Part shown: piece after piece, positions 44,641 to 56,673 of the stretch
How the letters are laid out: each line of letters begins with the position of its first letter
Position numbering within the stretch: position 1 is the stretch's first letter
Assembly (NCBI GenBank): GCA_014529385.2
Contig: CM043947.1
Location: 97,002,036 to 97,066,035, forward strand
DNA: 64,000 nucleotides
Origin: Adiantum capillus-veneris
Lineage: Eukaryota; Streptophyta; Polypodiopsida; Polypodiales; Pteridaceae
Direction of reading: 5' to 3'
Translations under genes and position numbers: made by a program
Notes under the pieces: model-generated
Told to the model about the DNA's origin: nothing
The model's database searches: none
The model's input: only the letters and a program-made list of their open reading frames with translations

Positions 44641-45768
44641 TGTGAGCGGGATGAAAACACACACAGCGCCTCTATAACGACCCGACACACACACTTGGAA
44701 TGATACACACACACACTATGGGGCACCACTCGGCTTACACAACACACCTGACCGAGACATGGAACACACCTCTGGAGTGAGAAGAGAGAGACTATCCAGT
44801 TGCCCACTCCACACAGACACACACACACACACACACCCAAAAAACTCAGCTCAAAAGAGGAGAATTTCTGATGTTTAGATACAATTGAGCTTGGGCCAAC
44901 ACCAATGGCACAAATAGCTCACACAATATTGAAGAAATACACCAGATACAACCAAAAAGTTAAGCAGAGGCTTCACTCACCGGAGAAGATTACACAAAAA
45001 AACAGCAGAAAAAGAGTGAGGAATTTGGAAAAATGGACAACGCCATCGCGTCCGGAACGGCCCAAAACCCCAGTCTACAATGTCAAAGTGCTCAAATCCG
45101 ACCTCAGATGAGCAGTTTACGGCCAAAATGAGCAAAAAAACACCTGCGGCTGTTCCTCCTCTCTTCTCCACGTTTTTTCTGGTCTTCTCTCTATTTTTTC
45201 AGCTTCCTCACTTAGCTTTATTACTTGGGCACCCTTGGCCTTTTAGATGACCTCAAGCGGACCCCGAACAGGCCAAAAACTGACCTCGCAGTGCATTGTT
45301 GTCACCCTGCTATATCCATGCGCACACCTAGCACTCATTTCTTTTCCATAATGCGTCTCGCAACCACGTGAAGTGGCCCCAAAAAGTGGTCCTAATGATG
45401 AACTTTCTACATAACTCTCACAAGAAAACACCACTTTGTGTCCGTATTCATCCACGTGCAAATATTGACCCCGTTCGGCCTCCTAACGCCACTCGATGCC
45501 ATCTGACGCACCTGCTTACCTCATGTCGTCGGCTCGCGGATAGCTTCCTTGAGAAGTTTTACGCGCTACCAACTCCTCCTTATTGTAGAAAAAACACAGT
45601 GTTACTTGTAATAGTGAAAATCGATGCACTATGTACACCCTGTCCTACCTGTACACATGTGGGCCCCACGTAACCACCTGGCTCTGAAAAATGGGCAATT
45701 CATTATTTGATGCACCATGCATGTATACGTACATATGCGCAATCCCTTGCTCCAAAAAACTCCTGACA
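44641..45768 (-). repeat. 5' LTR of Tat-II (LTR-C)
   Basis: Plus-strand ends TGTGAGCGGG and CTCCTGACA. Relative to LTR-B, the part nearest the element interior differs clearly more than the outer half, which is almost identical. The GAATAAGCTCCAA stretch of LTR-B near 38242 is absent here. Confidence 0.88.
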
Positions 45769-45772
45769 CCGC
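45769..45772. repeat. 4-bp target duplication of Tat-II, right copy (CCGC)
   Basis: Exact copy of 37761-37764, directly after CTGACA of LTR-C. Confidence 0.85.
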
Positions 45773-48700
45773 CAAGGTACACATCTCAACACGAGATCTG
45801 TCTCTTTCATGTATAAGACATCCCCAATCAATTTGTACCTGGATGCTCTACGCACAAAGCCATACTTCTTAGACTTCTGAATGTCCTTTGGAATGATTCC
45901 TGTTAGCAAAAACTCCTCTTCTTGAGCCAAACTTTCCTGGCCATGATAAAGAGGTAAATCGGTCCTCAACACAATTAGCTCCCCAATCATGCTTTGAGTT
46001 GCTTCATGTGCCTCTCCATTTAGAGCACGTTCAATGTGTCTGATGCTCCATGCTTCAAACTTTTTTAACAGGCCTTTAATTCTTAAACACATTTCATTCA
46101 ATGAAGTGTTCTTGCTTTTCCACACACACTTTCCTTCAATGAAGTGTTCTTGCTTTTCCACACACAGTTTCTTCACAACTAACAAGGCATCACATTTTAT
46201 GCTCAACCTTCTAATCCCATGCTTCAAAAAAAATTTGTAATCCGGCTTTCAAAGTAGCATATTCAGCCTCATTGTTACTATGCGCATCCAACTTGAACCC
46301 TCTCTTGCATACTAGCTTCCCCTCTGGATCATAAAGTGCTATACCCCCTGAAGCTGCATCATGGCTCTTTCTGTATGAGCCATCAAAGAACAACACATGT
46401 GCATTGTTGATCTGTGGCACTTCTTCAACTACCTTTCTTACCACCTCTTCCTTAACAATAAGGGGATTCTCCTTGTAAGTCAACAAATCAGCTAGGGTAG
46501 CCCTTGTACTATCTTCCACTAGAAAAGAGAACTCAAACTCTTGCAGCTCAATTACCCATTTCTTCACCACATTTGACATGTTAGTGCCATTAATTAACTG
46601 TGGCAAAAAAGCATAACTCATGAAGAAAACAAAAGGTCGTGATAGCAAGTAATGACGAAATCGTTGAGAAGCAAATATTGCACTGGCCATCACTAGCTCT
46701 ACTTCCAAGAACTTTCTCTCTGCTACCAACTTCACTCGGCTTGCACAATACACTGGCCTCATATAATGGCTACCCTTCCCCTTTTGCAATAGCATGGCTC
46801 CAAGGGCATCATCCCCTAATGATGGATTTACATAAAACGCTTGCTCCCAATCTAGAGCCTACATGGCTGACAACCCCCCTAACACCTCTTTCACCTCTTG
46901 AAACACTTCTTCACACTTGTCATGCCATTGCAATGGATCATGCTTTGCCACTTGTTGTAATGGATAAAGGAGCTGCAAAGACAATGGATTAAATCATGCC
47001 ATGTACTTCACTTTGTGTATAAAGGTTGCCAATTGCTTTGTACTCGTAGGTGATGGAAGAAGAATAATAGACTTAACCTTGTCTAGATCAGCCTCAATGC
47101 CATTTTTTGACACCATATGGCCCAATAACTTCACCCTTGGCTGTGCTAGATGAAATTTCTTTGGATTTAGTTGTCCTCCATATTCATCATATCAAGCCAA
47201 TACCATCTACAACTTCTCATGGTGTTCATCCCTACTGTTGTTGACACAGAAGTCGTCCATAAAAGCTTTAACGCAACTACCAATGAATGGTTCCAATACC
47301 CAATTTTCTCTCTCTTGAAAGAAAGATGGTCCATTTGACAACCCAAATGGCAATACCGTATAGCAATAGCAGCCCCATGGTGTAATAAAATTTGTCTTTG
47401 TTTGGTCTTTAAGAGCAATCTTCAATTGAAAATAGCCTGAAAAACCATCACACACACTGTACCTCTCATACCCTGCCACTGAATCCAAAATTTGATCGAT
47501 GAATGGAAGAGGTTATGGGTTCTTCTTAGTGGCTGCATTTAAGGGCTTAAAATCTACACAAATCCTCCACTTCCCATCCTTCTTTGGGATGACTACTACT
47601 GGACTCACCCATTCTGTGGTCTCCACTGGGACTATGAACCCTGCCTTTAATAGCTTGTCCACCTCTTCCCACAAGGCTTCCATCTGCTCTTTACCCATCC
47701 TTCTTAGCCTTTTTCGCATTGGCTTAGCACCTTCCTTCAGCTCTATATGCATCTCTTTGCCCTTGAACCCTCTGATCTCTTCATATGAAGTAATGAACAA
47801 ATCAGGAAAACTAGCCAGCATGTGCAAATATATCTCCTTCTCCATGGCTGAGAGGTCTCCACTGATCATTTGTGTCATCAATTCGTGCTTCTTTGACAAT
47901 TCAACCTTGGTTTGCATCAGACCTTCAATTACTTCAAAAGGCCCTTCACTTTCATCTACAACCTCGTTTGCAAATGCAACTAAACCAGAGTCCTGGATTT
48001 CTTTGTCCATCAAAAGAAATGCAACATCAACATCCTCATCACTATTGGTAGTACTCACTATTCTCATCAGTCACTGTGGAGTAGTCTTCATCACTAGCCT
48101 TAATCCTCATCTTCATAAAGCTCTTGAAATTGTTTCCTTGTGTCCATATTATATAGCTTCTTGGCACCTGTCTTTCCATAGAGGCTAACTGTACCACGTC
48201 TCCAATCTTGAAGAGGTCCCACTGCACGTAACCATGGTCTGCCCAATATAATAGGATATGCTCCCAACCCCACTGGCATCACATGAAAATCGACCCATCT
48301 TCTCAACACATGAGTGTGTTATAACACATATTTGGGCTCCACCATCCACATAACCTTGTCCCATATTTTTTCTTTTGTGCCACACATATACTATTGGGAA
48401 AATGTCTGGTAGCTCATCCATTGCCAACACCTTTACTGAACCTCTCTTTGGTTCTTTCTCCATTGGATTAACCATCCTTTTCCACTGTCGATTTAGCTTA
48501 GGCACCATCTCTATAAGCTGCCCAAAAGTAACATCTGCCTTCCTGCTTGTCAGATCCTCCTTCAAGTCATAGTTTAATTGCCCATCCCCTAGTGGAAAAT
48601 CTGAAACATGAAACATGCAACGAGCCCTCCTTTTCCTTCTGGCCTTGACATCTGCGCCTTCATGGCTCTTTCCCTTCTTCTTACTAGGACCTGGGGAACT

Positions 48701-49842
48701 TCTTCCTTCCTTGTCCTCTGTGGTTCTCTTTCCAATAGGCATCACTAATGTATCCTCTAGCTTTGATTCCTTCTCCAAGGTAACCACACTTATCACTTTT
48801 GTCCTTCCCTTTTCCTCCTGGGTTAATCCACTGGTTCCTTCTTCCCCCTTAATTTCGATGCCATAATCATTTGACCTAGCTAGCACCTGTCTTGGAAATG
48901 GATACATGTCTCCCTCCATCCTTGGTGGCTTATCACATTGTGAGCTGATGTGTCCCAATTCTCCGCAATTATAACATGTGGGCGTCTACCTCCAGAACCT
49001 ACCACTGCTTTGTCCAACAAAATTCCTAGGTCTTTCTTCACCTCCTGTGGCTGATTTTCAAACCTCCCTCGACCTCGATTATTTCCCACTTGACCTAGCA
49101 GGTTGAGGCTGATATTCTTAATTTAATCTACCACTTGCCTCATGTCTTTCCTTAGCCCATCATCTTGCACTGTTGTAGTGACCACTGCTGGCATAATCTG
49201 AGGAGTAACAGAAACCACTGGTTCATGATGAAACCCTGTCATGCGACCTTGTAAAGAGTCCATAGACTGCAATTCAGACCTCATGGGTAAAGACTCCACC
49301 CCTAACTGGCTCATTTTCCTCAGCTTTCACTCTTTGTTCCTTGCTACCTCTAGTGCATCTTCATATGTCCTATGCTTCTTTAGCTCCACTCTCCAACATA
49401 TATTCTCCCAAAGACCAGCCAAGAACCTGTCCTTCTTCATCATGTCAGGTGGGGGTACTTGTGGTGCTAAGGCCTTGCACATTTGCTCCCATGCCAATGA
49501 AAACTTACGTATGTACGCATCTACTGACTCATCTTCTTTTTGCACCAAACCTTGTACTTCTTGCCACACTTTGTCAGGATCTTTTGTCTTCACAAACTCC
49601 ACTTCCAATCCATGCCTTAGATTGTCCTAGCTCAATCTTACAGCTGGATCAACCACACGCAACTCCTCTTCAAATGCTTTGGACCGAACTCGTGCATCAC
49701 TCTTCAAACAAATTTGGAGAAGACGTAACATCTGCGCCGGGTCATGGATCTAGTTGCTAATGCAGGCAAAATCCATCTTTTCCAAAAAGTCTTCCATATC
49801 TTCATCACTTCTTCCATGAAACTCTGGATAAGAGAAAGCCAT
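45773..49842 (-). pseudogene. Tat-I gag, protease, reverse transcriptase and RNase H (first part of gag-pol)
   Basis: Starts at the minus-strand ATG at 49842 (MAFSYPEF), equivalent to 43572 in Tat-II. Gag contains FLAGLWENICWRVELKK. The zinc knuckle region near 48950 is frameshifted, and the protease has VDGGAQICVITHSC near 48330. A deletion of roughly 130 bases next to the protease joins MG to VDFHVMP near 48290. The rest is TKVELSKKHELMTQMISGD, reverse transcriptase with AFMDDFCV near 47255, an RNase H remnant, and the second RNase H (LFFDGSYRKSHDAASGG). A local duplication of VCGKARTLH-type sequence lies near 46110-46170 in the second RNase H. The frame then runs through the second RNase H to LRCVPWR at the Tat-II junction. 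Stops and phase changes are numerous. Confidence 0.88.
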
Positions 49843-50856
49843 GGCTACCCAAGTTATGATGCTTTGAGAACCCTTTTGAACACACGTGCAAGAACCCAAA
49901 ACTTTGGACTGACTCAATCCCTAGAAACTTCAATGGAGCTCAACTTTAGATAAGGACAAACACGTACACATCAAATGAGTTTTCATAATTAATCATCGGA
50001 ATTACAACAGGCAAAGGACATTCGAGTATCTCTCTTAATCTTCTTGGCCTGAACATAAAGACTATGCGCTGCTGGAAAAAAATCTTCCTGGACACATGAA
50101 CATTTATCTGGATTCTTTGAGTTAAATGAAAAGGAGTGAATTAAGGTCCGTTTTGATTATCCATTAAAGCCAACCATGCAGCTCCCAAGAAGGCACACCT
50201 AACTTATCCTCTGATTTTGACCGAATTTCAGCAGCATAACAGCATAAATGGCTTAAAAGATCAAAAAAACCAGCCATCATAGCTTCGAAAAATTTTGACA
50301 GAGTTTCCCCAGAAGTAGAGCAGTAAGAACCCCACCCAAAATATAGACTATATATGTATGCACAAACTGCCAACAATAGAACCCGAGCATCAAATAGGAA
50401 TCACTAGTACATAGCCTATGGCGAGGTCACAAAAAGGGTGCTCCAGCTACCTGTATCACCGAAAGGATCTCACATTTGAGAATCCCCTTTAGCTCAATAA
50501 AACCTCCCGCTATCGACCCTCTCACGAAGGCTTATGCAAATCTCGTATAGTCAAGTCTCAAAAATGACTATCTTCCAGACCAAGTCTCAGAAATCGATGG
50601 GACTGCCAAATAAAACCAAGTATGGCTCCACAAAGGCATACAATGGCATTTTCCACAAGTAACGTACAATACGAGCAGACAATGCGCTCAAACAGGCACC
50701 AAATGATGCATACCCACGGCAACTGCAAGTGACTTCCACTTGCAAGTATATCACTCTACTCCAGCTACCTGTACGTGTGTAAATCACATGTAACCTGTAA
50801 CCTGTGATCTGTAATCTGCAACCTGTAATCCCAAAGGTGAAGGTACTCGAAGAAGA
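49843..50856 (-). other. Untranslated leader of Tat-I
   Basis: Homologous along its length to the Tat-II leader. No conserved frame. Confidence 0.6.
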
Positions 50857-50874
50857 TCCTCAGTGGGGGCACCA
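50857..50874 (-). promoter_or_regulatory. Primer binding site of Tat-I
   Basis: Minus-strand TGGTGCCCCCACTGAGGA, six bases after the LTR. It differs from the Tat-II site by a C-to-T in the leading TGGCGCC and one further change. Confidence 0.55.
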
Positions 50875-50880
50875 AAAGAA

Positions 50881-52030
50881 TGAGAGAGGGATGGAAACAC
50901 ATAGAACGCCTCTATAATGACCCCGACACACACTCTTGGGATGATACATACACACACACTATGGGGCACCACTCGGCTTTTACAACCCACCTGGCCGAGA
51001 CAGGGAACACACCGATGGAGTGAGAGGAGAGAGACTACCCGTTTGCCAACTCCACACAGAGAGACACACACACACACAAAAAAAATTCAACTCAAAAGAG
51101 GAGAATTTCTGATGTTTATATACAATTGATCTTGGGCCAACACCAATGGGGCAAATAGCTCACACAATATGGGTAAAATATGCCAGATACAATCACAAAT
51201 TGGAGCAGAAGCTTTGCTCATAGGAGAAAATTATACAGTCAAAATAGCACAAAAAAAAAACAACAAGGAATTTGGAAAAATGGACAGCACCATCGCGTTC
51301 GGAACAGCCCAAAACCCCAGTCTACAATGTCAAAGTGCTCAAATCCAACCTCGGATGAGCAGTTTATGGCCAAAACAGACTTCAAAAACAGCAAAAACAC
51401 AGTTGCAGCTATTCCTCCTCTTCTCTCCACGTTTTTTCTGATCTTCTCTCTCTTTTTTCAGTTCCCACACTTAGCTTTTTTACTTGGGCACCCTTGGCCT
51501 TTTAGTTGACCTCAAACGGACCCCGAACAGGCCAAAAAGTGGCCTCGAAGTGCATAGTTGTCACCCACAGCTGCATCCATCCGCACGCCTGGTGCTCAAC
51601 TTTTTCCAATAATGCATCCCGCAACCACGTGAAGTGGCCCTAAAATATGGTCCTCATGATGACCTCTGTGCATAATTATCACAAGGAAACACCCACGTTG
51701 TGTTCATACTTATCCACGTGAAAATATTGACCCCATTCGACCTCCTGACGCCACTAGATGCCATCTGATGCACCTGCTTACCTCATGTCGTCGGCCCGCG
51801 GATAGCTTCCTCAAGAATTTTTACGCGCTAGCAACTCCTCATTATTATAGAAAAAACACACTGGTACTGGTGATAGTGAAAATCAATGCACTATGTACAT
51901 GCTGTCCTACCTGTACACATGTGGGCCCCACGTAACCACCTAGCTTTGGAAAATGGGCAATTCTTTATTCGATGCACCATGCATGGGTATGTACATATGC
52001 GCAATCACTTGCTCCAAAAAACACCTGACA
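50881..52030 (-). repeat. 5' LTR of Tat-I (LTR-D)
   Basis: Plus-strand ends TGAGAGAGGG (degenerate from TGTGAGCGGG) and CACCTGACA, about 1150 bases. Pairs with LTR-A by diagnostic positions. Confidence 0.85.
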
Positions 52031-52034
52031 ACGA
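52031..52034. repeat. 4-bp target duplication of Tat-I, right copy (ACGA)
   Basis: Exact copy of 35386-35389 directly after LTR-D. The copia-2 frame resumes here (GAG AAA GGC AAG). Confidence 0.85.
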
Positions 52035-53828
52035 GAAAGGCAAGAAGAAAGTGGTTGAGGAGAGTTCTCGAGATGAAAGCTTTGATGAAGAGCATGATTT
52101 ACCACATTTGAGGACACCTGGCAGTAAGCATGCTGAGATATATGTTTCCCCATATGCAAGAGTTGAAGAGAAGAGTGCACCACAGTTGAGAATATCAGAG
52201 AGGGTGCGTTATCCAGTTGATAGATTGACATACAACGGTTACATGCGTACACATTATGCATACATGGTTTCATGTGTGCAACATGAAGAGCCTACATGTT
52301 TTCAAGAGGCAATTGGAAAATCAGAATGGGAGTCAGCTATGGATGATGAGATGGATTCTCTTGTGAAGAATCACACTTGGGATTTGGTTTGCTTGCCAAG
52401 TGGAAAGAAAGAAATTGGTTCAAAATGGGTATACAAAGTCAAGTGCAAGTCGGATGGTAGTGTGGAAAGATACAAAGTGAGGCTTGCTGTTAAAGGTTAT
52501 GCACAAACAAAAAGGTCTTGATTATGATGAGACATTTAGTCCAGTTGCAAAGATGAAAATAGTCAGATTGGTGATAGCAATGGCAAGTATGTTCGGTTGG
52601 AAGTTATGGCAAATGGATGTCGATAATGCATTCTTGAATGGTGACTTGGAAGAAGAAGATTATATGATACAGCTAGAGGGTTATCCACATCCAGAGTTTC
52701 CATATTATGTGTGTAAGTTGAAGAAAATATTTTATGGTTTGAAGCAAGCATCTAGAGCTTGGTGTCAAAAGATAACCAAATTCTTGAAGAAGATTGGATT
52801 TAAACAGTCTACTGTTGATCACTCATTGTTTTTTAAGCATGTTGATGGAGAGATCGTCGTTATTGTTATCTATGTTGATGACTTGATTCTCACTGGAAGT
52901 CATGATGAGAAAATTTTGCATGTCAAGAAGAGTTTGTTGAGAGAATTCAACATGAAGGACCTTGGTGAGTTGAGATGTTTCTTGGGAATTGAAATTGTCA
53001 ACACATTATCATGAATTTGGATGATACAAAGACAATACGCATTGGATATGCTTGAGAAGTATGGAATGACAGTGTGCAAACTGGTTGATACACCTCTTGA
53101 TCAAAATGTGAAGCTGATTGATGATGGATATTATATTGAGGATGTCACTATGTATCGCAAGATGGTTGGAAGTCTTATTTACTTGACAATAACAAGGCCA
53201 GATTTGAGTTATGCAGTGGGTGTTGTGAGTCAATTCAAGCAAAATCCATGTAAAATTCATCTTGATGCAGTGAGACGGATTATGAGATATGTGAAATCCA
53301 ATGTCAGTTATGGAATGTTTTATGAAAAGAATGGGAAGCTTTGTCTTTATGTTTACACAAATGCAGATTGGGCAGGAGATTTTATGGAAAGAAGATCTAC
53401 AAGTGGTTATGCATTTTCCATTGGCAATGGTATGATAAGTTGGAGTAGCAAGAAGAATTTAACTCTAGCATTATCAAGTACAAAAGCTGAATATCGTGGA
53501 GCAGCTTTGGCAGCATGTGAAGAGTCATGGTGGAGAGTACTTATGGTAGACTTTGGTTTTGACAATCTTGACAGTGTCATTATATATTGTGATAATATTA
53601 GCAGCATCACGTTGGCAAAGAATCCAGTTTACCATGCTCGCACCAAACACATTGAAGTACATTATCACTTTATTAGAGAAAAATTATTGGCATGTGAGAT
53701 TGATTTTGGTGTATGTGAAGACAAATGATCAAGTTGCGGATATATTTACAAAAACTCTTGGAAACGAGAAGTTTTGCTACTTCCATGAAGGATTGGGAAT
53801 CCATCATATGCAAGCTCATTTTGAGCTT

Positions 53829-53837
53829 GAGGGGGAG
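53829..53837 (+). promoter_or_regulatory. Polypurine tract of copia-2
   Basis: GAGGGGGAG immediately before TGTTAAAG of the 3' LTR. Confidence 0.8.
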
Positions 53838-54085
53838 TGTTAAAGAATATGATGTTAAAGAATATGTCCGTTGTGCTATGGGCATCCGGACACTGACTAT
53901 TCTATGTTGTAAATATACTTTGGATAATAGTTCAAAAAGAAGAAGAGTGAGAGCAGCATATTGAATGACTGCTTCTGCAGGGTAACGATTGTGTGTGTGT
54001 GTGTGTGTGTGTCTCGATGTGTGTTAGTGTGTGTGTGTGTGCGTAGTCTTCTTTCCTACCTTCTCCATCACCTACGCACTCTACA
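53838..54085 (+). repeat. 3' LTR of copia-2
   Basis: Starts TGTTAAAGAATATG, ends CTCTACA. It contains GT tracts at about 53991-54012 and 54030-54042 that are expanded and interrupted differently from the 5' LTR. Confidence 0.85.
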
Positions 54086-54090
54086 ATACT
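54086..54090. repeat. Right target-site duplication of copia-2 (ATACT)
   Basis: ATACT, matching GTACT at 31761-31765 in four of five positions. Confidence 0.65.
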
Positions 54091-55699
54091 AGTTGAAAAT
54101 CAAGTTTTTTGACTTAGAATCAACTGATATAATATGAGTTATTGGTCTTTGCCTATACATATAGAAAAAGGCTCATGAAATTTTGGAATAATTTTGGGTT
54201 CATTTACTTTCTTTTTGAGGAAACATAGGATGATATAGGATTTAATTTGGATACATTGCGGTAAACCGGTAATCAGCGGATAGTTTCATCCGTAATAATG
54301 GTAGTGGATCTATGTGAAGTCAAAAATTCGTGGAGTATGCAATTTTCTAATATAGTTGTAGATCCTTTATCACTAATCTTGGATGGTGTTTTGTAACATA
54401 TTTGGAAATAATGGAGATATACACGATTAATCACTTTGTTCATGTATACCTCATGCGAACACCCTGTTAGATATGTAGGGATTCAAAATTTTAATGCAAA
54501 TCCGTTACGATTGAATTCTATCGAAAAAGTGCTGTGAAAAAGGGGATAACTTATATTGTAGGTCTCTCAAGCAATTTATGAGCAAAGTTTTTTTTTGAAT
54601 TCAATGTATAAACAAAGGAGATACTGTGAAAAATTTGATAGCCTTTGATAAACATGTAAATTCCAACAAAATCTATTGTGTAGAGGGGGTTTTGGATTTC
54701 TTTGGCTTTACTTGAGCACGTGTCTGTTTTGGTATCCACATTGGCTTTGTGTTTTTCATATGCGTTGGTCGGGCAAGTTTTGAGACTCACTTGGTGATAG
54801 GTGGTTGTGTTTCCAAAATAGGTGATGGGTCATTCATGACTTGTACTGAAGGGAGTCTAATACTGATAGTTGTTTTTGATATTATCAATGGTACTTGTTA
54901 TTGTCTCTCTATTGTTGCGGTGAAACTGTTGGCCATTTCCTTGGTCTTTTGCTAGCATTCCCAAAAAGATATCTTGTATCTTTCATGGAAAAACATATGT
55001 TCCATCATTATCGGATGTAAAATATACTTGGTTATTGGACCAGTGCTTTGTATTTGCATTGTGATGGTGTACCCAATATTAGCTAATTATCAGGGGTATT
55101 GTGTGGTAGTACAAAGAAATTATGGGAACATGTGTATCCATTAATGTGTACATGAGATCCACATAGCCTGTAGCAATACAAACAGTCCCATTGAATCCTC
55201 TAAATGTTCATTTTAACGGTTGTAGGACCAACTCTGTCATTTTTTTGGTATAGATCCCAATTGATTGTATTCAAATGTGCACTGGATTTGACCAATGAGT
55301 GAATAGGTAACATATTGGTTCCTAGTTTTGTAAAAATATATGGGTCTACATTTTCTACGTCTTCCTCAATGCTTGTAATCTGATAAATTCACATAGTCTT
55401 ATGCATCTCCAAATGTGTTTTTGTCTTTTTTCTCTTTGCCACACACTCTCTGGCTTCTTGTTGTGTCTGTTGAATCTCATGATCTTGCTTCTCTTTTCTG
55501 TTTCTAGCTACATGTGCCCTTTTAAGAATCTCTTAAATTAGTGGCAAGTGATAACTTTTTAGTATGAATCCATTGATCCAATCTGTCATTTCCTGTCCAT
55601 CCAATGTAGCAAGCTTAATGGCCCCAATCGGTGATATAGAATGAATGAATCAAGAATGGTCCCATTCCTTGTTTTTTGTAATTTCTTTGTTTTTTGCTT
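54091..55699. other. AT-rich spacer, no gene recognised
   Basis: All frames are short. The 284-bp array seen left of copia-2 does not visibly continue here, so copia-2 sits at or beyond the array edge. The minus strand from about 55560 may already be the 3' tail of element delta. Confidence 0.4.
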
Positions 55700-55866
55700 G
55701 AGAGTGTAAACAAACACTATATTCTCCTAGTGCAAAGTCCTTGGACTTTAGATGCTTGTCATGAAACTCATTCATGCATCATTTTGGGTGTATATTGTAG
55801 CTAATTCCTTTAACCTAATTTTATCTAACTTCTCTAGGTCGTCCAACCTATCAAACCATTCATGCC

Positions 55867-56329
55867 CTATCCATTGAAGTTTATTTCTATATGCAAAGTT
55901 GGAATCAAAAACTCTATGGGTAAAATTTCATCATTAAGTTCAAACACCATGTTATAAGGTGTAGTCCCTAGAACATTCTTGTGTGCAACTCTATTTTCCC
56001 AAACAGCTGAGTGTAAATTTTGATCCCAATCCGATTGTTCACAATTTTGGTTAGAAATGTGCACAAGACTTTGTTGGTACCTTCGGATTGACTGTTAGCC
56101 TATGGGTGATACAGAGCTGATTTTTTGTGTATGACCATGAACTCATCAACAAGTAAATACTCAATGACTTCATTAACAAAATGTGTCCCTCAATCACTAA
56201 TAATCTCAATAGGCAAACCGTATCGTGTGAAACCATTCTCATACAATAATTGTGTAGTAGTGCGTGCATCATTCTTTTGTGTGGCTTTGGGGTCACTATG
56301 TATAAATTGTGTATATCATGTGCATTCAA
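55867..56329 (-). pseudogene. delta integrase core and C-terminal part
   Basis: Minus strand: YGLPIEIISD then GTHFVNEVIEYLL gives the second catalytic Asp region near 56170-56220. ALYHP followed by NSQSEGTNKVL near 56060-56110 holds the catalytic Glu. WDQNLHSAVWENRVAHKNVL with GTTPYNMVF follows near 55930-56030. Phase changes separate these pieces. The strand-transfer function is certainly lost. Confidence 0.7.
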
Positions 56330-56673
56330 GGACTATTTCCAAAATTGCTTATCTATGAATTTTTGACAAATAAATTACACCCTTTTTCTATTCAATCGGT
56401 ATTTTTTTTCCAAACACCAAATTACGAGACCCTTTGGTATGTAAAAATGTGAATAAAAATGAAATTTAATAACCCTTCCATTGCACTCACGTGATAGTCA
56501 TATAATTTGAAGTGGCCTCCCTGAGTTTGGCCTTGACCCACTTGGTTAATTATTTTATGGAAACTATAATATACACTGCATGATTTCTATAAGCCAATGA
56601 TGCAATGGGACCCACAAAATATAAACCCCTCTTGGCAAACACGCGTGCTCCTATCATTGGTCTTGTTGACATT

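Larger units (their letters stand above)
37765..45768 (-). mobile_element. Tat-lineage Ty3/gypsy element Tat-II, inserted in Tat-I
   Basis: Paired LTRs at 37765-38893 and 44641-45768 (about 1129 and 1128 bases) flank a minus-strand gag-pol. It is a close relative of Tat-I, as the proteins align nearly residue for residue. Its gag-protease-RT-RNase H region is the best preserved coding sequence in the window, one frame of about 1260 codons with a single stop. A deletion of about 0.7 kb relative to Tat-I removes the end of the second RNase H and the first part of integrase, so it is not autonomous. Confidence 0.92.
35390..52030 (-). mobile_element. Tat-lineage Ty3/gypsy element Tat-I, inserted in copia-2 and itself split by Tat-II
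   Basis: The minus-strand order is 5' LTR (50881-52030), primer site, leader, gag, protease, reverse transcriptase, two RNase H domains, then after the Tat-II insertion the integrase, polypurine tract and 3' LTR (35390-36529). The second, archaeal-like RNase H places it in the Tat lineage. The LTRs pair with each other, not with those of Tat-II: both have TTTATATACAATTGATC where Tat-II has TTTAGATACAATTGAGC. Many stops and phase changes make it inactive, but no large internal deletion is evident. Confidence 0.9.
52031..53843 (+). pseudogene. copia-2 reverse transcriptase and RNase H (second half of pol)
   Basis: Continues the frame interrupted at 35389. The linker is EKGKKKVVEESSRDESFDEE. 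Reverse transcriptase starts with WESAMDDEMDSLVKNHTWDL, then has MDVDNAFLNGDLEEE, FYGLKQASRAW and the catalytic YVDDLILTG near 52870. The thumb is followed by RNase H (ADWAGDFMERRSTSGYAFS, SSTKAEYRGA, and HARTKHIEVHYHFIREKLL). Phase changes lie near 52505 and 53700, with a stop at 53012-53014. The last frame ends AHFELEGEC at 53843, overlapping the polypurine tract and LTR start, as usual for copia elements. Confidence 0.9.
31766..54085 (+). mobile_element. Ty1/copia element copia-2, full-length but split by nested Tat elements
   Basis: Matching LTRs at 31766-32007 and 53838-54085, a near-perfect target duplication, an initiator-tRNA primer site after the first LTR and a polypurine tract before the second enclose one plus-strand gag-pol. 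That gag-pol is interrupted at 35389/52031 by the minus-strand element Tat-I. Removing 35390-52034 (Tat-I and one copy of the 4-bp duplication) rejoins the pol frame. The two LTRs differ by roughly 8 percent by eye outside the GT tracts, so this is the oldest member of the nest. Confidence 0.9.

Noticed and set aside
35390-45768. Alternative pairing of LTR-A with LTR-B and LTR-C with LTR-D as two adjacent elements
   Set aside because: Diagnostic bases pair A with D and B with C, and only the nested reading gives matching 4-bp duplications and restored frames.
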